From assembly GCF_014196495.1 (NCBI RefSeq), contig NZ_JACIDT010000017.1:1-64000 (forward strand): a stretch of 64,000 nt of DNA. The letters run 5' to 3'. The notes beneath the pieces are model-generated. The model saw only the letters and a program-made list of their open reading frames with translations. It was not told the origin of the DNA and searched no databases. The stretch comes from Sphingobium jiangsuense (GTDB lineage Bacteria; Pseudomonadota; Alphaproteobacteria; Sphingomonadales; Sphingomonadaceae). The position numbers were made by a program, and so were the translations under genes. Positions 27,904 through 36,246 of the stretch are shown here, piece after piece (position 1 is the first letter of the stretch; each line of letters starts with the position of its first letter).

Positions 27904-27927
27904 GTTCGAGTCCCGTAGGGGTCACCA
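27904..27927 (+). other. Attachment-site core: 24-bp 3' fragment of a tRNA-Glu gene
   Basis: The 24 bases from 27904 to 27927 read as T-loop, 3' T-stem strand, 3' acceptor strand and ACCA end of a tRNA (TTCGAGT loop, CCCGT stem, AGGGGTC acceptor). The bases upstream cannot form the matching T-stem (ACGGG would be needed) and no D or anticodon arm exists, so this is not an intact tRNA. The acceptor and T-stem agree with alphaproteobacterial tRNA-Glu genes (GACCCCT 5' end) as I remember them. Such a fragment is what remains at the distal end (attR/attL) after an element integrates into the 3' end of a tRNA gene. Confidence 0.65.
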
Positions 27928-28050
27928 TTTCCATGGCGCAATGCCCGATATCGGGCCCCGGCCAGGAAAAATCCCCCTCCCCTTCATTTCCGTTGATCCC
28001 CGCGCGCCGATCCCGCATCTCCTGTCGTATCGACAGCACAGGAAGCGCCG

Positions 28051-29205
28051 GTGAACCGCGATATCGCACGATTGGGAACCACGATATTCGAAACCATGTC
28101 CGGCCTTGCGCGGGATCTTGGCGCGATCAATCTGGGGCAAGGCTTTCCGGACGGTCCCGGCCCCGCGCCGCTGCTGGAGGCCGCCGCCCGCGCGCTGATC
28201 GAAAAATCGAGCCAATATCCGCCGATGCGCGGGCTGCCGGAACTGCGCGCCGCCGTGGCGGGCTATTATGCCGCGCATCAGCGTCTCGACATCGCGCCGG
28301 AAGAGGTCGTCATCACCTCCGGCGCGACCGAGGCACTGGCCGCCGCGCTGCTGGCGCTGCTCGATCCGGGCGACGAGGTGATCCTCTTTCAGCCGCTCTA
28401 CGATGCCTATGCGCCGCTGGTGCGCCGGGCGGGCGGCGTGCCCCGCCTCGTCAACCTGATCCCGCCGCATTGGCGCCTGCCGCTCGACAGCATCGAGGAT
28501 CAGCTTGGCCGGCGCACGCGGATGCTGGTGCTCAACAGCCCGCACAACCCGACCGGCAGTCTGATCGACGCGGAGGAATGGCACTTCCTCGCCGATCTGT
28601 GCGAGCGCCACGACCTCCTCCTCCTCTGCGACGAGGTGTGGGAGGCGATGCTGTTCGGTGAGGGCGCGCACCGATCCCCGCTCGCCATGGCGGCGCTGCG
28701 CGAGCGGGCGGTGAAGATCGGCTCGGCGGGCAAGATATTCTCGCTCACCGGCTGGAAGGTCGGCTGGGCCTGCGCCGCGCCGCCGCTGGCCGAGGCGATC
28801 GGGCGCATGCACCAATATCTGACCTTCACCACCCCGCCCGCGCTGCAATGGGCGGTTGCCGAGGGGCTGGCGCTGCCGCCCGCCTGGCATGCCGGGCATC
28901 GCCGTCTGCATGCGGCGGGGCGCAGCCGTCTGGCCGAAGGGCTGGCGCGCGCGGGCTATGCGGTGCAGGAAGGCCCCGCCACCTGGTTCCTGCTGGTCGA
29001 CCTGACGCAATCCGGCATCGCGATGGACGACAGCACCTTTTGCGAAAGGCTGGTGCGCGAGGCCGGCGTCGCCGCCATTCCGCTCTCCGCCTTTTACGAA
29101 CGCGACGCGGAAACCCGCTATGTCCGCTTCTGCTTCACCAAGGCGCCCGAGGTGCTGGACGAGGCGGTAGGGCGGCTGGCCGCCTTCCGCAGCGCGCTGG
29201 GCTAG
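28051..29205 (+). CDS. PLP-dependent class I/II aminotransferase (methionine/kynurenine aminotransferase-like)
   Basis: This 384-residue fold-type I aminotransferase has INLGQGFPDGPGP (residues ~26-38), the SGATEAL cofactor loop (~90), NSPHNPTGS (~162-170), CDEVWEAM (~191) and the PLP-lysine region GSAGKIFSLTGWKVGW (~226-241). The pattern resembles YbdL-type methionine aminotransferases and kynurenine/glutamine transaminase K. It is the first intact gene to the right of the tRNA fragment and appears to be chromosomal backbone. No operon partner is obvious; the next gene converges on it with a 22-bp gap. Amino-acid specificity cannot be decided by eye. Confidence 0.88.
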   Translation: MNRDIARLGTTIFETMSGLARDLGAINLGQGFPDGPGPAPLLEAAARALIEKSSQYPPMRGLPELRAAVAGYYAAHQRLDIAPEEVVITSGATEALAAALLALLDPGDEVILFQPLYDAYAPLVRRAGGVPRLVNLIPPHWRLPLDSIEDQLGRRTRMLVLNSPHNPTGSLIDAEEWHFLADLCERHDLLLLCDEVWEAMLFGEGAHRSPLAMAALRERAVKIGSAGKIFSLTGWKVGWACAAPPLAEAIGRMHQYLTFTTPPALQWAVAEGLALPPAWHAGHRRLHAAGRSRLAEGLARAGYAVQEGPATWFLLVDLTQSGIAMDDSTFCERLVREAGVAAIPLSAFYERDAETRYVRFCFTKAPEVLDEAVGRLAAFRSALG

Positions 29206-29227
29206 GCCCTAAGGCGCCCGGCCCGGA

Positions 29228-29929
29228 TCAGCAGGGCAGTTCGTCCAGCCATTGCCCGATCATCGACCGGCCCGCCGCGACCGCCTGCGGCCCCAGTTCG
29301 TCATGGATGGCGCGCATGGAATCGTCGCTCTCCCCGGCCTCGGCCACTGCTTCGGGCCATTGGTTCATCCACTCGTGGAAGCGCTCATCCTCGCCCATCT
29401 CGGCATGGAATTGCAGCGCCAACAGGTTGGATCCGCGCCGGAACGCCTGATATTCGTAGACATGGCTCGACCCCAGCAGCTCCACGCTGTCGGGCAGGGT
29501 GAAGGTGTCGCCGTGCCAATGCAGCACCGGCACCTCCTCCAGATAGCGCAAGGGCGAGGCGCGGCCCGCATCGTTGAGGCGGATCGGGTGGAAGCCGACT
29601 TCCTTGCGCGGCCCTTCATAGACATGCCCGCCCAGCGCGGCGGCGATCATCTGCGCGCCGAAGCAGACGCCCAGCGTCGGCCTGTCCGCCTCCAGCCGCA
29701 ATTTCAGCCGCCGCAGCTGGCAGGCGATCCACGGATAGCGATCCTGCTCATAAACGCCCATCGGCCCACCCATCATGATGAGCAGGTCCGGCTCCCGCAG
29801 GTCGAGATCGGCGAAGGCGGGATCGGCGACGTCGATGCGATCCAGCTCATAGCCTGCTTCTTCGATCGGATGACGAAACCCCGCAATACCCTCATGCGGG
29901 ACATGGCGAATGATGAGGCCCTTTTTCAT
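29228..29929 (-). CDS. Class I glutamine amidotransferase-like protein
   Basis: This 233-residue protein has the triad of class I amidotransferases: Cys89 in G-V-C-F-G-A-Q and the His-x-Glu pair in LQFHAE (~171-176). MMGGPMGVYEQDRYPW precedes the nucleophile, as in GuaA-like stand-alone GATases. No synthetase domain is attached, so it may deamidate glutamine for an unknown partner or cleave a gamma-glutamyl compound. Its ATG at 29929 lies 38 bp inside the end of cobA on the same strand, so it is likely translated from the nitrate-assimilation transcript. Residues encoded further upstream in the same frame duplicate cobA sequence in another frame and were left out. Confidence 0.85.
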   Translation of the reverse strand: MKKGLIIRHVPHEGIAGFRHPIEEAGYELDRIDVADPAFADLDLREPDLLIMMGGPMGVYEQDRYPWIACQLRRLKLRLEADRPTLGVCFGAQMIAAALGGHVYEGPRKEVGFHPIRLNDAGRASPLRYLEEVPVLHWHGDTFTLPDSVELLGSSHVYEYQAFRRGSNLLALQFHAEMGEDERFHEWMNQWPEAVAEAGESDDSMRAIHDELGPQAVAAGRSMIGQWLDELPC

Positions 29930-30743
29930 GAGGGAGGATGATATATTCGGCCCGTGGCGGCAGGGAAGAAAGTCTTTCTTGTGGATAGACAAATCCGCTT
30001 GTCGGGGCGGAGGCAGCGCCCATCGCCTCCCCGACCAGCAGCACGACCGGCCCCTCGCCCAGCGAACGCACCGCGATTTCCAGCAGGTCGAGCCGCGTGC
30101 CGACATGGCGCTCGCCCGGCAGGCTGGCATTTTCGACCGCGACCACCGGGGTGGAGGACGGCAGCCCCGCCGCGATCAGGCGGCGGGAGAGCATTGCCGC
30201 GCTCGCCTTGCCCATGTAGATCGCCAGCGTCGCCCCCGGATCGGCCAGCGCCGACCAGTCGAGATCGAGCCTGTCGCCGTCCCGCGCATGGGCGGTCACG
30301 AACACCAGCTTGCGCGCCAGCCCCCGCAGCGTCAGCGACAGGCCAAGGCTGGCCGAGGCGGCGGAGGCGGCGGTGATGCCGGGGCAGACATGCGCGCTTA
30401 TGCCGTGCGCGGCCAGCGCCGCCATCTCCTCCGCCGAGCGGCCGAAGATCGAAGGATCGCCCCCTTTCAGCCGCACCACCTTCCGCCCGGCCAGCGCGGC
30501 GCGGACGATCAGGTCGTTGATGCTGCGCTGATCCTTGCTGTGGCGGCCGGACCGCTTGCCCACGCTGACGCGCTCGACATGGTTCGGGATCAGGTCCAGC
30601 ACGCCGGGGCCGACCAGCGCATCGTAAAAGACGATGTCGGCGGCGCGCAGCAGCCTTTCCGCCTTGCGGGTGAGGAGGTCGGGGTCGCCCGGCCCCGCGC
30701 CCACCAGCCATACTTCCCCTGCGGCAATCGATGGTTCAGCCAT
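29892..30743 (-). CDS. cobA: Uroporphyrinogen-III C-methyltransferase (siroheme synthesis)
   Basis: This 283-residue SUMT has the N-terminal GAGPGDPDLLTRKAERLL (residues ~16-33), the YDALV loop, and VRLKGGDPSIFGR (~90-102) that binds S-adenosylmethionine, with a later PGITAASAASA segment. It methylates uroporphyrinogen III at C2 and C7 to precorrin-2, the precursor of siroheme. Siroheme is the cofactor of the NirB nitrite reductase encoded three genes upstream. The gene overlaps nasA by 8 bp. No CysG-type dehydrogenase/ferrochelatase domain is fused to it, so those steps are encoded elsewhere. Confidence 0.93.
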   Translation of the reverse strand: MAEPSIAAGEVWLVGAGPGDPDLLTRKAERLLRAADIVFYDALVGPGVLDLIPNHVERVSVGKRSGRHSKDQRSINDLIVRAALAGRKVVRLKGGDPSIFGRSAEEMAALAAHGISAHVCPGITAASAASASLGLSLTLRGLARKLVFVTAHARDGDRLDLDWSALADPGATLAIYMGKASAAMLSRRLIAAGLPSSTPVVAVENASLPGERHVGTRLDLLEIAVRSLGEGPVVLLVGEAMGAASAPTSGFVYPQERLSSLPPRAEYIILPHEKGPHHSPCPA

Positions 30744-33336
30744 GGGCGAGCCTCCTTTCGGGTTCGAGCAATTTGGCGATGGCAGGGCGGCAGGATCCGC
30801 AATTGGTGCCCGCGCGCACCGCCTGTCCCACCGCCTCGACGGTGAGCAGCCCGCCGCCGCCGATCGCGGCGAGGATGGTCTTCATGCCGACATCGAAGCA
30901 GACGCAGACGATCGGCCCCATGTCGGGCGCGGGGGTCGCCGCCCGCCCTGCAAGCAGCTCCGCGCTCCGCGTCTCCTTGCGGCCGAGCTGCGCTGAGATC
31001 CATGCGCGCGGTGGCAGCACGCCGTTGCGGGTGAGGAACAGCGCGGCGATCAGGCGCCCGTCCTCGTCCAGCACCACCGCGCGGACCATGCCGCGCCTGA
31101 TGTCCATCGCCTCCATCCGCCGCCCTTCGGGCAGCAGCGCGGCTATATCCGGCTCGCCATCGCCCGCCAGCTCGGTCAGCCAGCCGCCCGCCACGCGGGA
31201 GCGGGTCCAATAGGCGGCGCCCATGTGACGCGGGGCGTGCGCGCCGACCAGAAAGGCGCGCCATTCCGGGCTGTAGGCGCCGATCCGCGCGCCATGGTTC
31301 TTGAAGCCGGGCTGGCCGGAAACCGGATCGCGATCGCGCGAGGGCAGGCGACCCGTGCGCCCGCCCGACGACAGGCTGTCGGTCCAGTGCATCGGCACGA
31401 ACAGGGTGCCGCGCGCCTGCGTATCGGTGACGGCGACGCGGTAGATGCTCGCGCCCGCGCGGCTTTCCACCCGCGCCAGCCCGCCGTCGAAGATGCCGTG
31501 CGCCAGCGCGTCGTCGGGGTGGATTTCGACCAATGGTTCGGGCCGGTGGGCCGACAGGCGCGGGCTGAGGCCGGTGCGCGTCATCGTATGCCATTGGTCG
31601 CGATAGCGCCCGGTGTTGAGGCGCAGCGGGAAATCGGCGTCCATCCTCGGCTGCGGCGGCTTCACCGCGATCAGCCGCGCCTTGCCGTCGGGCGTGGAGA
31701 ACGGCCGATCGGCAAAGGGGGAAAGCCCGCCCCATTGGAACGGCTCCAGAGCCTCATAGTCCTCTTCCCCGATCCCGGCGAGGCCCCCCAGGTCGAGCAG
31801 GCGCGCGCCGTCATTCTCGAACGCGGTCTGCGCCGCATAGTCGCGGAAGATCTGCGCGGCATGGGTGTAGGCGAAGGCGTCGCCCCACCCCATCGCCCGC
31901 GCGACGGAGGCAATGATATCCCAGTCCGCCCGCGCCTCTTCCGGCGCGGCCAGAAAGCGGCGCTGGCGGGAGAGAACGCGCTCGCTGTTGGTGACGGTGC
32001 CGTCCTTCTCGCCCCAGCCGAGCGCGGGCAGCTTCACATGGGCGAACCGCGCGGTGTCGGTGTCGGCGATGCAATCGGACACGACGACGAGCGGGCAGGC
32101 CGCCAGCGCCGCCCGCACCGCGCCCGCATCGGGCATGGAAACGGCGGGGTTGGTGGCCATGATCCAGATCGCCTTGATCCGCCCATCCGCGACCGCCTCG
32201 AACATCTCCACAGCCTTGAGGCCCGGCCCGGCGCAGATGGTCGGCGCGTTCCAGAAGCGCTGCGCGCGGTCCCGCTCCGCTTCGCTGAAGCCCATATGCA
32301 CGGCGAGCGTCGAGGCCAGCCCGCCGACCTCGCGCCCGCCCATCGCATTGGGCTGGCCGGTGATGCTGAACGGCCCCGCGCCGGGCGTGCCGATGCGGCC
32401 CGTCGCCAGATGGACGTTGATGATCGCATTGCCCTTGTCGGTGCCGCAGACCGACTGGTTCGCGCCCTGGCTGAACAGCGTCACCGTGCGCGGATGGGCG
32501 GCGAACAGATCGAAGAAGGCGGCGCGGTCGGCCGCGTCCAGCCCATCGTCGCCGCCGGTGTCGAGCGTTTCCCAAAAACCGTCAGGCGTCGCAACCCGGT
32601 CGCGCAGAAATGCCTCGTCCAGCACGCCCCGCGCGCGCAGGTCGGCGAGCAGCCGGTTGAACAGCGCGATGTCGCCATCGGGGCGGACCGGCAGATGCAG
32701 GTCGGCGCGCTCGGCCGTTTCGGTGCGGCGGGGGTCGATCACCACCAGCTTGGCACCAGTCGCCGCCCGCGCCGCCTCTATGCGCTGCCAGACGATCGGG
32801 TGGCACCATGCGGTGTTGGAGCCAACCAGCACGATCAGCTCCGCCGCCTCCAGATCGGCATAGGAGCAGGGCACCACATCCTCGCCGAACGCCCGGTTGT
32901 GCGCCGCGACCGCGCTCGCCATGCACAGCCGGCTGTTGGTGTCGATATTGGCCGAGCCAATAAAGCCCTTCATCAGCTTGTTGGCGACATAATAATCCTC
33001 GGTCAGCAACTGGCCGGAGACGTAGAAGGCGACGCTGTCCGGCCCATGCTCGGCGATGGTGGCGGAAAAGCGGTCCGCGACATGGGCGATGGCGGCGTCC
33101 CAGCCTACCCGCCGCCCGCCGATCTCCGGATAGAGCAGCCGCCCCTCCAACCCGATCGTCTCGCCCAGATGGGTGCCCTTGGAACAGAGCCGCCCGCTAT
33201 TGGCCGGATGCGCGGCGTCGCCCCTGATGAGGGCGGAACGCGCGCCCGTCGGCGTGGCGGCGACCCCGCAGCCCACGCCGCAATAGGCGCAGGTGGTGCG
33301 GACGGTTCCGCCTTCGGAGGGTGCCGCCGCCGCCAT
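30736..33336 (-). CDS. nasA: Assimilatory nitrate reductase catalytic subunit
   Basis: This 866-residue molybdopterin enzyme has the N-terminal [4Fe-4S] site C16-x2-C19-x3-C23...C51, NTNSRLCMASAV and typical Mo-bis-MGD segments such as TNPAVSMPD, and a C-terminal molydopterin-dinucleotide-binding domain beginning near RLNTGRYRDQWHTMTRTG. The last ~70 residues form a BFD-like [2Fe-2S] domain (C-V-C-F-D and C-G-S-C-R-P). This additional domain is usual for NasA/NarB of proteobacteria that receive electrons from NAD(P)H or ferredoxin partners. It reduces nitrate to nitrite in the cytoplasm; no Tat signal is present. The gene lies 1 bp after nirD. Confidence 0.95.
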   Translation of the reverse strand: MAAAAPSEGGTVRTTCAYCGVGCGVAATPTGARSALIRGDAAHPANSGRLCSKGTHLGETIGLEGRLLYPEIGGRRVGWDAAIAHVADRFSATIAEHGPDSVAFYVSGQLLTEDYYVANKLMKGFIGSANIDTNSRLCMASAVAAHNRAFGEDVVPCSYADLEAAELIVLVGSNTAWCHPIVWQRIEAARAATGAKLVVIDPRRTETAERADLHLPVRPDGDIALFNRLLADLRARGVLDEAFLRDRVATPDGFWETLDTGGDDGLDAADRAAFFDLFAAHPRTVTLFSQGANQSVCGTDKGNAIINVHLATGRIGTPGAGPFSITGQPNAMGGREVGGLASTLAVHMGFSEAERDRAQRFWNAPTICAGPGLKAVEMFEAVADGRIKAIWIMATNPAVSMPDAGAVRAALAACPLVVVSDCIADTDTARFAHVKLPALGWGEKDGTVTNSERVLSRQRRFLAAPEEARADWDIIASVARAMGWGDAFAYTHAAQIFRDYAAQTAFENDGARLLDLGGLAGIGEEDYEALEPFQWGGLSPFADRPFSTPDGKARLIAVKPPQPRMDADFPLRLNTGRYRDQWHTMTRTGLSPRLSAHRPEPLVEIHPDDALAHGIFDGGLARVESRAGASIYRVAVTDTQARGTLFVPMHWTDSLSSGGRTGRLPSRDRDPVSGQPGFKNHGARIGAYSPEWRAFLVGAHAPRHMGAAYWTRSRVAGGWLTELAGDGEPDIAALLPEGRRMEAMDIRRGMVRAVVLDEDGRLIAALFLTRNGVLPPRAWISAQLGRKETRSAELLAGRAATPAPDMGPIVCVCFDVGMKTILAAIGGGGLLTVEAVGQAVRAGTNCGSCRPAIAKLLEPERRLAHG

Positions 33337-33337
33337 C

Positions 33338-33763
33338 TCAGGCCATCCCCTGCAAGGCTTCCCTGCGGCCGATCAGGATGCGGCCGCCGTCGATCTTCAC
33401 CGGAATCACCGGCACGCAGCCCTTGTCCTCGCCCAGCGCCTCGCCGGTCAGCAGGCTGATGCGCCAATTGTGCAGCGGGCAGGTGACGCTGCTGTCATGG
33501 ACGATGCCCTCGCTCAGCGGTCCCTGCTTGTGCGGGCACTGGTTGAGCAGCGCATGGACCGCGCCATTGGCGGTGCGGAAGATCGCGATCTCCTTGCCGC
33601 CCCGCACCGGCAGCGTCCGCGCGCCCAGCGCCGGAAGCTGGTCCACCGATCCGATATCGAGCCATTCTGCAATCATATGAGGGGTCGCCTTGCTGCTCTG
33701 CTGCTGTTCCGCCAGTTTGCGGTTCGCGGCCGTGGCCATCGTCGTCGCCGTTGCCGTCGTCAT
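33338..33763 (-). CDS. nirD: Nitrite reductase [NAD(P)H] small subunit, Rieske type
   Basis: This 141-residue protein has a Rieske-like fold with the ligand motifs C-P-H (in NQCPHKQGPL) and C-P-L-H (in VTCPLHNW), so it probably still binds a [2Fe-2S] cluster. The N-terminal ~35 residues, rich in Ala, Thr and Gln, precede the conserved domain and may be a mis-assigned start; an internal ATG encodes MIAEWLDIG. The chosen ATG at 33763 overlaps the nirB stop codon (ATGA). NirD is the partner of NirB in NAD(P)H-dependent nitrite reduction to ammonium. Confidence 0.93.
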   Translation of the reverse strand: MTTATATTMATAANRKLAEQQQSSKATPHMIAEWLDIGSVDQLPALGARTLPVRGGKEIAIFRTANGAVHALLNQCPHKQGPLSEGIVHDSSVTCPLHNWRISLLTGEALGEDKGCVPVIPVKIDGGRILIGRREALQGMA

Positions 33764-36246
33764 GCCGCGCCTCCCACCACCGCGAAGGGCCGGATTTCCG
33801 CGATATGGCGGTGCAGATGGCTTTCCGCCCCCGCCGCGCGCTCGGCCCACGGGTCCTTCTGGAGATAGGCCTGCGCGTGGAGGAAGCGGGCGCGCAGCTC
33901 CTTGCGCCCCTCCGCATCCTCGACGATCCGCTGCCTCACATAATCGAGGCCGACGCGCTCCACCCAGGGCGCGGTGCGGTCGAGATAGCGCGCCTCCTCG
34001 CGGTAGAGCTGGATGAAGGCGGCGCAATAGTCCAGCGCCTCCGCCTCGGTCGCGACCTTGCACAGCAGATCGGTGCCGCGCAGATGGATGCCGCCATTGC
34101 CGCCGATATGCAGCTCATAGCCACTGTCGACGCAGATCACGCCGAAATCCTTGATCGTCGCCTCCGCGCAATTGCGGGGGCAGCCGGATACGGCGATCTT
34201 GAACTTGTGCGGCATCCAGCTGCCCCATGTCATCTGCTCGATGCGGATGCCGAGGCCCGTCGAATCCTGCGTGCCGAAGCGGCACCATTCCGACCCCACG
34301 CAGGTCTTCACCGTGCGCAGCGCCTTGCCATAGGCATGGCCGGAGACCATCCCGGCGGCGTTCAGGTCCGCCCAGATATCGGGCAGATCCTCCTTGCGGA
34401 TGCCGAACAGGTCGAGCCGCTGCCCGCCCGTCACCTTGACCATGCGCGCGCCGTATTTTTCGGCGGCATCTGCGATGGCGCGCAGCTCGTCCGGCGTGGT
34501 GACGCCGCCCCACATGCGCGGCACCACCGAATAGGTGCCGTCCTTCTGGATATTGGCGTGCATGCGTTCGTTGACGAAGCGGCTCTGCGGGTCCTCCCGA
34601 TGCTCGGCGGGCCAGGCGCACAGCAGATAATAGTTGAGCGCCGGGCGGCAGGAGGCGCAGCCGTCGGGCGTCGACCAGCTCAACGCCTGCATCACCGCCG
34701 GAATTTCCTTCAGCGCCTTGTCGCGGATGGCGGCGCGCACTTCCTCATGGGTGAAGCTGGTGCATTTGCACATCGGCTTGACCGCGCGCGATCCGTCGAA
34801 CGCCTCGCCCAGCGTCAGCGCGAGGAGGGTTTCGACCAGCCCGGTGCACTGGCCGCAGCTGGCCGACGCCTTGCATCCCGCGCGCACCGCGTCCAGATCC
34901 TGCGCGCCGCCGGCGATGCAGGCGACGACCTTGGCCTTCGATACGCCGTTGCAGCCGCAAATCTCGGCATCGTCCGAGAGCGCCGCAACGGCCGCCTTAG
35001 GGTCCGCGAGGGCGCCTCCACCGCTCGCGAACGCCTGCCCGAAGATCAGCGCCTCGCGGATGGAGGAGATGTCCTCTTCCTTGCGTAGCAGGTCGAAATA
35101 CCAGCTGCCGTCGGCGGTATCGCCATAGAGCACCGCGCCGATCACCCTGTCGTCGCGCACGACGACGCGCTTGTAGACGCCGCGCGTCGCATCGCGCAGC
35201 ACGATATCCTCGCACCCTTCCCCGCCGGAAAAGTCGCCGGCGGAGAACAGGTCGATGCCGCTGACCTTCAGCTTGGTGGAGGTGACGGAGCCGGTGTAGC
35301 CGGTCGGGTTGCCCGTCTGGCTGTCCGCCAGCGCCCGGCACATGTCCCAGAGCGGCGCGACGAGGCCGTAGACCTGCCCGCGATGCTGCACGCATTCACC
35401 CACCGCCAGCACGGCGGGGTCGCTGGTCATCATATGATCGTCGACGAGGATGCCTCGCTCCACCTCCAGCCCGGCCTCGCGGGCAAGCGCGGTCGAGGGG
35501 CGGATGCCGACCGCCATCACGACGATGGAGCAGGGAATGTCGCGCCCGTCCTTCAGGCGCACGCCCTCCACCTTGCCGTCGCCGTAGATTTCGGCGGTGT
35601 CGGCCTGCGTCAATATGGTCTGGCCGCGCCGTTCCAGCTCGGTCTTGAGCAGCCAGCCCGCCGCCTCGTCCAGCTGGCGCTCCATCAGCGTCGGCATCAG
35701 GTGGATGACCGTCACCTTCATGCCGCGCAGGGTAAGGCCGTGCGCGGCCTCCAGCCCCAGCAGGCCGCCGCCGATCACCACCGCGTCGCCGCCCCGGTCG
35801 GCGGCCTCCAGCATCGCGCCGACATCGTCCATGTCGCGGAAGCTGATGACGCCGGGCAGGTCCCTGCCGGGCACCGGGATGATGAACGGATCGGACCCGG
35901 TGGCGAGCAGCAGCCGGTCGTAATATTCGGTGCGGCCCGACTTGCTGGTGACGGCCTGCGCGGTCCGGTCGATCGAGACGACCGGGTCGCCCGCGATCAG
36001 CGTGATGCCGTTGTCCGCATACCAGGCCTCGTCGTTGATCACGATATCCGCGAAGCTCTTCTCGCCCGCCAGCAGCGGCGAGAGCATGATGCGGTTGTAG
36101 TTGACCCTCGGTTCCGCGCCGAAGATGGTGATCCGGAACTTGTGCGCGTCGCGGGCGAGGATCTCCTCCACCGCGCGGCATCCGGCCATGCCGTTGCCGA
36201 CGACGACGAGATGGGGCCTGTGGGGGGTATCGATGTCCTGTTGCAT
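33760..36246 (-). CDS. nirB: Nitrite reductase [NAD(P)H] large subunit
   Basis: This 828-residue enzyme has an N-terminal FAD-binding module (VVGNGMAGCRAVEEI; ATGSDP; VIGGGLLGLEAAHGL for NAD) and BFD-like [2Fe-2S] cysteines (C-G-C-N-G and CKASASCGQC, then C-K-C...CASCRP). The C-terminal sulfite/nitrite reductase half has TCVGSEWCRFG and SGCPRNCAEA, which bind the [4Fe-4S]-siroheme centre. It reduces nitrite to ammonium with NAD(P)H. The start at 36246 was chosen because it overlaps the narK stop (TGATG) and gives the usual length of about 830 residues. Confidence 0.96.
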   Translation of the reverse strand: MQQDIDTPHRPHLVVVGNGMAGCRAVEEILARDAHKFRITIFGAEPRVNYNRIMLSPLLAGEKSFADIVINDEAWYADNGITLIAGDPVVSIDRTAQAVTSKSGRTEYYDRLLLATGSDPFIIPVPGRDLPGVISFRDMDDVGAMLEAADRGGDAVVIGGGLLGLEAAHGLTLRGMKVTVIHLMPTLMERQLDEAAGWLLKTELERRGQTILTQADTAEIYGDGKVEGVRLKDGRDIPCSIVVMAVGIRPSTALAREAGLEVERGILVDDHMMTSDPAVLAVGECVQHRGQVYGLVAPLWDMCRALADSQTGNPTGYTGSVTSTKLKVSGIDLFSAGDFSGGEGCEDIVLRDATRGVYKRVVVRDDRVIGAVLYGDTADGSWYFDLLRKEEDISSIREALIFGQAFASGGGALADPKAAVAALSDDAEICGCNGVSKAKVVACIAGGAQDLDAVRAGCKASASCGQCTGLVETLLALTLGEAFDGSRAVKPMCKCTSFTHEEVRAAIRDKALKEIPAVMQALSWSTPDGCASCRPALNYYLLCAWPAEHREDPQSRFVNERMHANIQKDGTYSVVPRMWGGVTTPDELRAIADAAEKYGARMVKVTGGQRLDLFGIRKEDLPDIWADLNAAGMVSGHAYGKALRTVKTCVGSEWCRFGTQDSTGLGIRIEQMTWGSWMPHKFKIAVSGCPRNCAEATIKDFGVICVDSGYELHIGGNGGIHLRGTDLLCKVATEAEALDYCAAFIQLYREEARYLDRTAPWVERVGLDYVRQRIVEDAEGRKELRARFLHAQAYLQKDPWAERAAGAESHLHRHIAEIRPFAVVGGAA

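Noticed and set aside
27840..27927. Intact tRNA gene ending at 27927
   Set aside because: Only the T-loop, 3' T-stem strand and acceptor 3' strand are present. The 5' T-stem strand mismatches and no anticodon arm can be formed.
31225..33459. 744-codon open frame on the plus strand
   Set aside because: It is the antisense of nasA. The protein is Arg/Gly/Ala rich without domains, while nasA on the other strand has all metal-binding motifs.
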